Below, in pieces: positions 1 to 7,100 of a DNA stretch of 7,826 nucleotides (its first letter is position 1; every line of letters starts with the position of its first letter). The notes below the pieces were generated by a model. It saw only the letters and a list, made by a program, of their open reading frames with translations. It made no database searches and had not been told where the DNA came from. The stretch spans positions 1 to 7,826 of the forward strand of contig CAIWHY010000026.1 of the NCBI GenBank assembly GCA_903912585.1, read 5' to 3'. This DNA comes from an uncultured Thermoleophilia bacterium. Its GTDB lineage: Bacteria; Actinomycetota; Thermoleophilia; UBA2241. The position numbers were made by a program, and so were the translations under genes.

Positions 1-2042
1 CGCGCGGCGCGGTTGACGAGCGGCGCCAGCGGAGCGGCCAGCCACGCCAGGGTGCGAAACTCGCCGATGCCGCGCGCCAGGGCCGGCACGCCCTCCCTGG
101 CGCGGACCTCGGCGAGCCACTCGACCTTGAGGGCGGCCATGTCGACGCCGGCGGGGCACTCGGACTTGCAGGCCTTGCAGGCCACGCAGGTCCCGAGCAC
201 TTCGCGGAACTCGTCCTCGCCGACCGCCGCCAGCGGCACCGCCCCGCTCAGCACCGCCTGGAGCGCGTTGGCGCGCGCCCGCGTGGTGCGCGCCTCGTCG
301 CGCGACGCCGCGGCGGGCGGACACATGGTGCCACTCGACTTCTTGCAGAGCCCGGCCCCGAAGCACTTCTCGATCGCCGCTTCGAAGCCGCCTTCCGCCG
401 TGAAAGAGAGGCGCGGCCTCCAGGCGCCGTCGCCGCGATAGGCGGGTCCGAAGCGCAGGTCCTCCGCCACCTCCGGACCATCCACGATCGTGCCCGGACC
501 CAGCAAGCGGTCTGGGTCGAAGGCGTCCTTGAGCGCGACCATCGCGTCGTAGAGACCCGGCCCCAGGATGCGGGGCAGGAGCCAGCTGCGCGAGCGCCCG
601 CAGCCATGCTCGCCCGAGATCGCGCCGTGGAAGGAGGCCACCAGATCGCCCACGGAAGCCGCCAGCTCCCGCATCGTCTCGACGCCGGCGGCCGACTTGA
701 GGTCGAGCAGCGGCCGCACGTGCAGGCAGCCGGCGGAAGCGTGACCGGTGAAGGAGGCGCGGGCGCCGTGCGAGCGCACGAGCGCCTCGAACTCGGCGAC
801 GAACTCCGCCAGGCGCTCGGGCGCGACGGCCGTGTCCTCGACGAACGACGCGGGGCGCTCGGCTCCGGGGGCGCCCATCAGCAGCGGCAGGGCGGCGCGG
901 CGCAGGGCCGCGGCCTCGGCGAGCGCCGCCGGCTCGTCGAGCCACTCGACCCGGTCGGCGCCGAGCCCTGCCACAGCGGCGCGCAGGCGGCCGAGCCCCT
1001 CGCGCGCCTCGTCCTCCGACCCCTGATACTCCACAGTCAGCATCGCTCGTTCGGAGCCCGCCAGCAGCGCTGCCATGCGCGCGTACGCCTTGAGGTTCGG
1101 CGCCGCGCGGAGCGGCTCGAGGTCGAGCAGTTCGATCGCCGACGGGCCGGTCTCGAGGACCGCGATGTTGGCCTCGAGCGCCAGGCGCAGCGTCGCGAAC
1201 GTGAGCGCCGCCCCGGTCCGGCGCGCCGGCCGGAGGTCGAGCGCGACCTCAAGCTCCGTGAACAGCGCCAGCGTCCCCTCGGAGCCGGCGAGGAGGCGCG
1301 CCATCTCGGGCTCCGGCTCCAGAAGGGGGCGCAGGTGGTAGCCGGAGGTGCAGCGGCGCGTCCGCGGGTAGCCTTCGGCGATCGGCCCGCGGTACTGCTC
1401 GCGGATCCCCGCGAGCGCCGCCGCAAGCTGGCCGGCGCCGGGCCCGCGAAGCCCGCTCGCCAGGTCGCCGCCGGCGCAGCGCCCGAAGTCGCAGCGAGTG
1501 CCTCCCGCGAGGACGGCCGACACGGCGAGCACCTTGTCCTTGGTCTCGCCGTACACGATCGAGCGCGACCCCGACGAGTTGTTGCCGACCATGCCGCCGA
1601 TCGTCGCCTGGTCCACCGTCGAGGTGTCCGGGCCGAACTCGAGGCCGTGCACGGCGGCGGCGCGGTTGAGCGCGGCCTGCACGACGCCCGGCTGCACGCG
1701 CGCGCTGCGCGCCTGCGGGTCGATCGCCAGGATGCGGTCGAGCTTGAAGCAGTCGACGGCGATGCCGGGGCCGATCGCCTGTCCCGCCAAGCTGGTGGCC
1801 GATCCGCGCGCGACGAGCGGCACGCCGTACTCGCGCGCCGCGGCCGCCACCGCGGCGAGGTCGTCCACGGACGCCGCGACGACGACCGCGTCGGGCACAA
1901 CGCGGTAGATCGAGGCGTCGGTGGAGTAGAGCCAGCGCGCGAGCGGCGACGTGCGCACCTCTCCGGCGACCTGGCCGCGCAGCGCCTGCGCGGCGGCGCG
2001 GCCGGCGGGCGTGACCTCGGGGATGCGGCGGCGCTCGCTCAT
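1..2042 (-). CDS. FAD-linked oxidase with two 4Fe-4S motifs, GlcD/YdiJ type (3' end outside window)
   Basis: The frame is open from an ATG at 2042-2040 to the window edge, giving 680 codons with no stop, so the C-terminus is missing. Residues about 37-165 match the FAD-binding type-4 fold: a STDASIYRVVPDAVV block (40-54), RGSATSLAGQ (79-88), and a GPDTST...GGMVGNNSSG block. The FAD-oxidase C-terminal domain follows, with GHASAGCLHVRP (433-444), SGEHG (476-480) and FDPDRLLGPG (about 508-517). Iron-sulfur ligands are C560, C566 and C574 (last in TMCPP), then a ferredoxin-like CxxCxxCxxxCP at C619, C622, C625 and C629. This order is that of fused FAD/Fe-S dehydrogenases such as YdiJ (D-2-hydroxyglutarate) and bacterial D-lactate dehydrogenases, which run to about 950-1000 residues and usually end in CCG cysteine-rich domains. 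I infer oxidation of a 2-hydroxyacid with electrons passed through the clusters to a membrane acceptor; the substrate cannot be read here. It starts 17 bp after ccdA, probably in one transcript; no strong Shine-Dalgarno is seen. Confidence 0.9.
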   Translation of the reverse strand, partial: MSERRRIPEVTPAGRAAAQALRGQVAGEVRTSPLARWLYSTDASIYRVVPDAVVVAASVDDLAAVAAAAREYGVPLVARGSATSLAGQAIGPGIAVDCFKLDRILAIDPQARSARVQPGVVQAALNRAAAVHGLEFGPDTSTVDQATIGGMVGNNSSGSRSIVYGETKDKVLAVSAVLAGGTRCDFGRCAGGDLASGLRGPGAGQLAAALAGIREQYRGPIAEGYPRTRRCTSGYHLRPLLEPEPEMARLLAGSEGTLALFTELEVALDLRPARRTGAALTFATLRLALEANIAVLETGPSAIELLDLEPLRAAPNLKAYARMAALLAGSERAMLTVEYQGSEDEAREGLGRLRAAVAGLGADRVEWLDEPAALAEAAALRRAALPLLMGAPGAERPASFVEDTAVAPERLAEFVAEFEALVRSHGARASFTGHASAGCLHVRPLLDLKSAAGVETMRELAASVGDLVASFHGAISGEHGCGRSRSWLLPRILGPGLYDAMVALKDAFDPDRLLGPGTIVDGPEVAEDLRFGPAYRGDGAWRPRLSFTAEGGFEAAIEKCFGAGLCKKSSGTMCPPAAASRDEARTTRARANALQAVLSGAVPLAAVGEDEFREVLGTCVACKACKSECPAGVDMAALKVEWLAEVRAREGVPALARGIGEFRTLAWLAAPLAPLVNRAA

Positions 2043-2059
2043 GCCGCCAAGGATACGCC

Positions 2060-2851
2060 TCAGAGCCCTCCCGGGCTGAACGCCGGCAGCCAGCGGCTCA
2101 TCTGGTCGAGCACGCCGAACATCATGAGGAGGCCGAAGGCGACGAGCAGGATGCCGGCGGCGACCTGGATGCCACGGTAGTGGCGCTTGACCGCGCCGAG
2201 GCGGGCGGAGACCCAGTCGAAGGCCACCGCGGCCAGCACGAACGGCAGCCCGAGGCCGGCGGAGTAGACGAGCAGCAGGACGGATCCGGACACGGCGCTG
2301 TGGCTGGACGCGGCCATGCTGAGGATGGCGCCGAGGACGTAGCCGACGCAGGGCGTCCACCCCACCGCCAGCGCCATGCCGGTGACGAAGGCGCCGCCGG
2401 CGCCGCGCCGCGTGGGGCTGACCCGCATGACGGGCTTGGGCAGCGGGATCGCGCCGGCCACCACCAGCCCGCTGAAGGCGATGAACGCGCCGGCGGCGAT
2501 GGTCAGCTCGCGCCGGTAGTGGACCAGCAGGCGGCCCACGCCGCCGGCGCCCGCGCCCATGAGCACGAAGACGAGCGTGAACCCGGCGACGAAGAGGAGC
2601 GAGGTCCACAGCAGGCGGCGTCGGTGCCCGGCGAGCTGCTCCACGCCGACGCCGGAGATGAACGACAGGTACACCGGCAGCAGCGGGAGCACGCAGGGCG
2701 AGATGAAGGAGAGCAGGCCGGCTACGAACGCGAGCCCGAGGGCCGACAGACTCAGCGACGTGACCGTGACCGCGCCCGTCGAGGCGATCGTGGCGGCGCT
2801 CGGGGAGGCGCCAATGACGGCGCTCAGCGAGGCGATCGTGTCTGCCGTCAC
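2060..2851 (-). CDS. ccdA: CcdA, cytochrome c biogenesis/thiol-disulfide membrane transporter
   Basis: The protein has 263 residues and is strongly hydrophobic, with about six transmembrane segments after a 35-residue polar N-terminus. Two family hallmarks are clear: SFISPCVLPLLPVYLSF in the first membrane segment (C53) and GWTPCVGYVLGAIL in the fourth (C168). These are the cysteine pair that CcdA/DsbD-gamma proteins use to move reducing equivalents from cytoplasmic thioredoxin across the membrane. Charged loops (GHRRRLLW, SPTRRGAGG, AVKRHYRG) separate the segments. Length fits free-standing CcdA rather than full DsbD. The start is GTG at 2851-2849, chosen because GGAG lies 5 nt upstream and no ATG or GTG occurs before the first membrane segment. 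The N-terminal extension is unusual and contains a duplicated sequence, so the true start is less certain than the identity. The partner is probably the adjacent upstream thioredoxin-fold lipoprotein, 49 bp away. Confidence 0.92.
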   Translation of the reverse strand: MTADTIASLSAVIGASPSAATIASTGAVTVTSLSLSALGLAFVAGLLSFISPCVLPLLPVYLSFISGVGVEQLAGHRRRLLWTSLLFVAGFTLVFVLMGAGAGGVGRLLVHYRRELTIAAGAFIAFSGLVVAGAIPLPKPVMRVSPTRRGAGGAFVTGMALAVGWTPCVGYVLGAILSMAASSHSAVSGSVLLLVYSAGLGLPFVLAAVAFDWVSARLGAVKRHYRGIQVAAGILLVAFGLLMMFGVLDQMSRWLPAFSPGGL

Positions 2852-2874
2852 GGAGGCTCCGGAGAGTCCGGCGC

Positions 2875-2891
2875 GGCCGCCCGCGGCGGCC
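2875..2891 (-). other. Intercistronic hairpin between the redoxin and ccdA genes
   Basis: A perfect 7-bp stem (GGCCGCC / GGCGGCC) with a 3-nt loop fills part of the 49-bp gap between the redoxin stop and the ccdA start. No T-run follows in the direction of transcription, so it is unlikely to be a full terminator. It could stabilise the upstream message or tune ccdA expression. In DNA this GC-rich, a stem this short can also occur by chance. Confidence 0.3.
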
Positions 2892-2900
2892 TGCCGCGCC

Positions 2901-3428
2901 TCACTGGATGGACGCGAGCTTGGCCTCGAACTGCGCCTGGGTCGAGGCGCCGACGATGGCGGCCTGCACGGAGCCGTTCTTGTCGATGAAGAACGTCGCC
3001 GGGATCCCGGTCACGCCCCAGGCGTTGCCGATCGAGCCGTCGAGGTCCATCACGACCGGATAGGTGAGGCCGTACTTGTTCACGAAGCTCTGCGAGTCGA
3101 ACGGCTTGTCGTTCGTGGCAACGCCGACCACCTGCACGTCGGGATGCGCCTTGGCGAAGGCGACGAGCTCCGGCGCTTCCTGGTTGCACGGGCCGCACCA
3201 GGAGGCGAAGAAGTTGACGACCGTGGGCTTCCCCTTGGTGGTCGCAAGGTCGAAGGTCCCGCCGTTGAGGGTGCTGCCCGTGAGGGGCTGTGCCGCGCCG
3301 GAGCCCCCCGACGACGAACCCCCGCCCAAAGACCCACAGCCGGCCACGGCCAGCGCCGCAAGGGCGAGGACGATCGCGGCGGCGGCGAATGCGGCGGCGC
3401 CACGCGCTCCACTCCTGTAGCCTGACAT
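2901..3428 (-). CDS. TlpA/ResA-like thioredoxin-fold lipoprotein (thiol-disulfide oxidoreductase)
   Basis: The protein has 175 residues from an ATG at 3428-3426, preceded by an AAAGGGA Shine-Dalgarno about 5 nt upstream. A lipoprotein signal is clear: a short basic N-terminus, an Ala/Leu/Val-rich core and a lipobox VAGC with the lipidated cysteine at C31. A Gly/Ser-rich linker follows, then a redoxin domain from about residue 50. The active site is FFASWCGPCNQEAPEL (C78 and C81), and TGIPATFFIDKNG carries the expected cis-proline at P143. The TlpA/ResA family reduces extracytoplasmic disulfides, for example on apocytochrome c or secreted proteins, anchored to the outer face of the membrane. 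Having ccdA directly downstream supports this, since CcdA re-reduces such proteins. No cytochrome c assembly genes (ccsA/resB) are in the window, so the client is unknown. The frame stays open far upstream, but only this start gives the signal peptide at the N-terminus. Confidence 0.92.
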   Translation of the reverse strand: MSGYRSGARGAAAFAAAAIVLALAALAVAGCGSLGGGSSSGGSGAAQPLTGSTLNGGTFDLATTKGKPTVVNFFASWCGPCNQEAPELVAFAKAHPDVQVVGVATNDKPFDSQSFVNKYGLTYPVVMDLDGSIGNAWGVTGIPATFFIDKNGSVQAAIVGASTQAQFEAKLASIQ

Positions 3429-3442
3429 CCGTTCCCTTTCGT

Positions 3443-3470
3443 CGCCGCCGGGGTGACTGCCCCGGCGGTG
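3443..3470 (-). other. 5'-UTR hairpin just ahead of the redoxin gene
   Basis: A perfect 9-bp stem (3445-3453 with 3460-3468), extendable by a G-U and a C-G pair, closes a 6-nt loop. It ends about 14 nt before the redoxin start codon, directly upstream of the Shine-Dalgarno. There is no T-run, so a terminator is unlikely. It may stabilise the 5' end or limit ribosome access. I found no convincing minus-strand promoter in 3471-3620; a weak 3'-flank TTGTGC with CAGTAT candidate is not good enough to call. A further 7-bp inverted repeat (3506-3512 / 3533-3539) lies upstream. Confidence 0.4.
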
Positions 3471-3566
3471 TGCACTGGCGGCGCTCGGACATACTGCCGC
3501 GAGCAAGCCTGGCGCACAACCGCGCCCACCGCCCAGGCTCGAGCGGCGCTCGCCGGCTGTTCCGGG

Positions 3567-3595
3567 TTTACGCCCGGCCGGCGCGCAGGTATGAT
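3567..3595 (+). promoter_or_regulatory. Sigma-70-type promoter of the zinc-ribbon gene
   Basis: The -35 hexamer TTTACG (3567-3572; 4 of 6 consensus) and the -10 hexamer TATGAT (3590-3595; 5 of 6) are separated by exactly 17 bp. The predicted start is near 3602, leaving a leader of about 34 nt before the ATG at 3636. This is the best promoter match in the window and stands out as the AT-richest spot in an otherwise GC-rich gap. Confidence 0.65.
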
Positions 3596-3609
3596 ACCCC
3601 CCAGGGTAT
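3594..3609. promoter_or_regulatory. CsoR/CstR-like operator (inverted repeat over -10 and +1)
   Basis: The sequence ATACCC-CCCA-GGGTAT is a perfect 6-bp inverted repeat with a 4-bp centre. It includes a run of six C and is flanked by A/T. Operators of the CsoR/RcnR/CstR/FrmR repressor family are known to have a G/C tract bordered by TA-rich inverted arms. The site overlaps the end of the -10 box and covers the predicted transcription start, where a bound repressor would block initiation. No gene for such a repressor is visible in the window, so the assignment rests on sequence form and position only. Confidence 0.45.
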
Positions 3610-3635
3610 ACACACGGCAAACGATGCGGGGTGCG

Positions 3636-3842
3636 ATGGCTTCCTACGACCTGATCTGCGAGGACTGCGGGAACTCCTTCGAGGTGTTCCGGCAGGGCTT
3701 CCTCAAGGACGAGGACAGGGTGTGCCCGGAATGCGGGTCCACCGATGTCCGGCAGAAGTTCTCCAGCTTCCTCAGCAACCTCGGCGGCGCGAGCGCTTCC
3801 TCGGGCTGCGCGGCTCCTTCCGGCGGCAGCCCGTTCGGCTGA
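3636..3842 (+). CDS. FmdB-family small zinc-ribbon protein
   Basis: The protein has 68 residues and begins MASYDLICEDCG, the usual FmdB/CxxC_CxxC_SSSS start (typically MPxYEYxCxxCG). The four zinc ligands are C8, C11, C30 and C33 (CEDC and CPEC), followed by GSTDVRQKFSSF and a low-complexity Gly/Ala/Ser tail with a lone C58. Family members are short cytoplasmic proteins of poorly defined role, often called putative regulatory proteins; no biochemical function can be assigned. I chose the ATG at 3636 because the protein then starts exactly like its family and a GCGGGG stretch lies upstream. An in-frame ATG at 3624 would add only MRGA. It is a single-gene unit with its own promoter and terminator, divergent from the thiol-redox cluster, and its promoter carries a possible CsoR/CstR-type operator. 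Confidence 0.85.
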   Translation: MASYDLICEDCGNSFEVFRQGFLKDEDRVCPECGSTDVRQKFSSFLSNLGGASASSGCAAPSGGSPFG

Positions 3843-3886
3843 GGCTGAGACTCGCGGCGCGGTCGCGCCGCTCGGGGTGTTCGAAT

Positions 3887-3925
3887 GGGGACGGCGCGCG
3901 TTTTGTGCGCCGCCCCCCTTTCTTT
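3887..3925 (+). terminator. Intrinsic terminator after the zinc-ribbon gene
   Basis: GGGG (3887-3890) pairs with CCCC (3913-3916), and CGGCGC (3892-3897) pairs with GCGCCG (3907-3912), with one bulged A and a 9-nt loop. The stem is followed by CCTTTCTTT. It starts 45 nt after the stop codon. A second hairpin (GCGGCGC, loop GGTC, GCGCCGC; 3854-3871) precedes it without a T-run. Confidence 0.75.
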
Positions 3926-3940
3926 GGCGGCGTCGCGCTG

Positions 3941-3946
3941 TAGACT
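3941..3946 (+). promoter_or_regulatory. Possible -10 element for the protease transcript
   Basis: TAGACT matches the TAnnnT core expected of a -10 box, is directly preceded by TG, and lies just downstream of the previous gene's terminator. No good -35 hexamer is found at 16-18 bp; the region there is the terminator T-tract. If real, transcription would start near 3953 and give a leader of about 170 nt. Confidence 0.3.
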
Positions 3947-3973
3947 GGCTCGGCAAGCAAGATCGATCCGCCT

Positions 3974-4082
3974 TCGCAGGCACGGTGAGGGGCGCCGAGG
4001 ACCGGTCGGCCGCAGAGCACGCATGTGCACGAGTGCTTGTGCACGTGCCTGCGGCGACGCCGGGAGCACCTCGCTCCCGGCG
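3974..4082 (+). other. Structured 5' leader of the S8 protease mRNA, class unknown
   Basis: The 279 bases between the zinc-ribbon stop and the protease start hold no gene, but this part is rich in long-range pairing. CGCAGGCACG (3975-3984) is an exact reverse complement of CGTGCCTGCG (4044-4053), a 10-bp stem enclosing about 59 nt. Inside lie GCCGA/TCGGC (3994-3998 with 4006-4010) and GTGCAC/GTGCA (4025-4030 with 4039-4043 or 4044), which would make a three-way junction. A separate perfect 10-bp hairpin follows at 4058-4082 (CGCCGGGAGC, loop ACCTC, GCTCCCGGCG). The ribosome-binding site comes about 30 nt later. I do not recognise the conserved cores of c-di-GMP, c-di-AMP, cobalamin or SAM riboswitches. 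It could be a cis-regulatory RNA or simply a stabilising leader. Confidence 0.4.
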
Positions 4083-4121
4083 AGGGGCAGTCAGGGGAGC
4101 AAGCCGAGCAAGGGGGGTTCC

Positions 4122-7100
4122 ATGAGGCGCCGCGTGTTTATCCTCATCCTGGCGCTGGTCGTGGCGATGTCACTCGCCGCCGGCGTGATGCGCGCCAGAG
4201 CGGCCGCGGGAGGTCCCGCCGCCAAACCGACGATCAAGGTGATCGTCATGCTCAAGTCCGGCGGCAACGCCGGCGAAGTCGCCGGCAAGCTGCAGGCGCG
4301 CGACTCCACCGGCATCGTGCGCTACCACATCATCCCGGCCCTCTCGGCCACCGTGTCGCAGGACACGATCGCCGCCCTGCGGGCGGACGGCAACGTCCTC
4401 CAGGTCTTCAACGATCACAAGATCCCGGTGCCCAAGATGCCGTCGGGCGTCGAGGGCAAGGCGCAGGCCGCCAGGAGCGCCGCTGGCATGACCGCGAGCA
4501 AGGTCGCGGCCGGCGCCCCGATGGAGTCCGAGGCGCTGCAACTCACGCACGCTCAAGACGCCTGGGACATCAAGGTCGACGGCCAGCAGGTGATGGGCCA
4601 GGGCGTGCGCATCGGCATGCTGGACACCGGCACCGACCCGCTGCAGCCGGACCTCGCGCCGGCGATCGCGGCCTACAAGGACTTCACCGGCGAGGGTCTC
4701 TACGACGACGTCGGTCACGGCACCGCCACCTCCAGCACGGTGGCCGCCCAGGGCCTGCCGGTCTTCAATCCGAACACGCTCACGACGATGAACTTCTCCG
4801 GCATGGCGCCCAAGAGCAAGATCCTCATGGCCAAAGTGCTCGGCGAGTACAACGGCTGGGACTCGCAGATCATCCGCGGCATCCAGTGGCTGATGGACCA
4901 GAAGGTCGACATCATCTCCTGCAGTCTCGGCGCGCTCGCGATCCCGCAGGACGGCAAGGACCCCGGCGCGCTCGCGGCGCAGGCCGCGGTGGACGCCGGC
5001 ATCACCTTCATCAACTCCGAGGGCAACGAAGGTCCCGGCCAGGGCACGATGGGCTCGTCACCGGATGCTCCCGGCCTGATCGCCGTGGGCGCCAGCACCG
5101 GCAACCGGGAGTTCGCCCAGGAAGACTTCATGGGCGTGACCACGTACAAGGGCGACCAGGTCATCACCTGGTCGAGCCGCGGGCCGAACTCCCTCGGCGA
5201 CTTCCGCCCCGACATCATGGGCTTCGGCGCCTACGGCTGGGCGCTCGCCCCGGTCGGAGGCTCCGACGGAGGCCAGAACATCCAGGAGTTCGGCGGCACG
5301 AGCATGGCCGCTCCGGTCGTCGCCGGCGACCTGGCGCTCGCCGAGTCGGCCTGGAAGCTCTCGCATCCCGGCAAGGCGCTCCCTTCTCCGCTCTACTGGA
5401 AGAAGCTCCTCGCCAGCACGACCACCAACCTGGGGTATCCCGCCCTCGAGCAGAGCAGCGGGCTCGTGAACGCCAAGGCGGCGGTCATGGCCGTGCTCAA
5501 GCGCGGCAAGTCCATGCTGGCGTCCGTCGAGGCCGACACCAACAGGCCGTCCAGCTGGTCGGCCAAGGTCGCCGGCGGCGCCAAGGCGTCCACCAAGATC
5601 GTGGTGCGCAACACCGGCGACGCCAAGGAGAAGATCACGCTCTCCCCGACCACCTACGTGGCCGACGCCGGCCAGACCATCACCAGGTCGGTCACCCTCA
5701 GCGGGCCCGACTTCCTGGACGACGAGGGCTTCACCATCCCCTCCGGCACCGACTTCGTGCAGACCACCGTCACGTGGCCGTCCGGCCCCAACGTGTCCAT
5801 CCGCAGCGCCGTCTACGACTCGGACGGCAACTTCCTCACGTATGCCCCGACCTACGGTGGCTACGGGCACCTCACCCAGTGTCAGGTCGCCCTGATGGGG
5901 CCCAAGGACCAGCGCCCGGTCGTCAAGGCCGGAGCGCCGTGGAAGCTCGCCATCTTCCCGCGCGGCGGCATGCTGCCCACGGGCCCACAGCAGGTCAACG
6001 TCAAGATCGAGTTCATGCACAAGGCGACCTGGTCCAGCCTCAAGGTCGCGACGAAGAGCTTCAAGCTCAAGAAGGGCGCCTCGCGCGGGGTCAAGGCCAC
6101 CATCACCGCCCCCGCGGCCGCCGGCACCTACTTCGGCGCCGTGCAGGTCTCCAACGGCAGCACCACGACGACCATCCCGGTAAGCATCCGCGTGCCGCTC
6201 AAGATGACCAACGGGCAGGGGACGTTCAGCGGCAAGCTGACCGGCTCGGACGTCGAGTACTTCGGCGGCGAGTTCTACTTCTACGACTTCACCGTGCCCA
6301 GCGGCACCGCGTCGCTGGCCGCCGCGGTGACCTGGCCCGATCAGGGCAACCTCGTCAACGTCTACCTCGTCGACCCGAACGGCCGCGTGCGCGACGCCAA
6401 GAGCGGCGACCTGATGGTGTCTGACTACGCGCGTGGGACGGCACCCGACGCGGCATTCACGCACACGGCCGAGCAGGTCCTCTGGAATGCGCCGATGGCC
6501 GGCAAGTGGCAGGTGCTCGTCTGGGCACCGGGGTTCTCCGGCAACGGCTTCTTCGAGCCGTTCGCGGGGACGATCACCCTCGACCGTGCCGTCGTCGCCC
6601 CCGCCGCGTGGACCGCGACGGCCGCACCGGGCCAGACCGTGACGGCGGACTTCTCCGTCGCCAACGCCGGCCCGACCGACCTCGCCGCCTACGCCGACAG
6701 CCAGGTGACCTACAAGGGCAATGCTCTCTACCAGCAGGTCTGGGACGGCAGGACGGGGAACCTCCTCGCGAACGACTACCCGGGCGGTTCGGAGGCATGG
6801 CTCTTCTACGTGCCGCAGAACTGCACCCAGCTGACCGCCTACGCGATGTGGGGCGGGGTGTTCAGCTCGGGGACAATGCAGAACGGTGGGCAGTCCGCAC
6901 CCAAGCTGCCGCCCCCCATCCCGTCCGCGTCGCCCGTGCTGGTCGACCTCGGCCTCTACGATCCCGCCGGAGCCGACGTAGCGGAGAGCCTCGCGATGTC
7001 CGACGTGGGCAACGCCGTCCAGGTCCAGAACCCGATGTCGGGCCTCTGGACCACGACGGTCACCTACGGCAATCCGGGTCCCGACATGCCTGACCTCGGC

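Noticed and set aside
606..2180. Long plus-strand open frame (524 codons) opposite the flavoprotein
   Set aside because: It is antisense to a gene with unmistakable FAD and Fe-S motifs. Its product is rich in Arg, Ala, Gly and His with no motif, as expected of a shadow frame in very GC-rich DNA.
2180..2989. Plus-strand frames opposite ccdA and the redoxin
   Set aside because: Antisense to two well-recognised genes; charged, repetitive translation with no family signature.
3854..3871. GCGGCGC/GCGCCGC hairpin as a separate terminator
   Set aside because: No T-run follows; the real terminator with its T-tract lies just downstream.
3429..3983. Upstream extension of the redoxin frame to 3983
   Set aside because: It runs opposite the zinc-ribbon gene and the terminator and would bury the lipoprotein signal; the ATG at 3428 has a Shine-Dalgarno.
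3885..4121. Upstream extension of the protease frame to an ATG near 3885
   Set aside because: It would start inside the preceding terminator, bury the signal peptide about 80 residues in, and lacks a good ribosome-binding site. The ATG at 4122 solves all three.
3953..4121. Leader as a known riboswitch (c-di-GMP, c-di-AMP, cobalamin, SAM)
   Set aside because: I could not match any conserved core sequence by eye, so only a structured leader of unknown class is reported.
4025..6424. Plus-strand 799-codon frame overlapping the protease in another phase
   Set aside because: Its Arg/His/Gly/Gln-rich product has no domain, and the overlapping phase encodes the S8 motifs.
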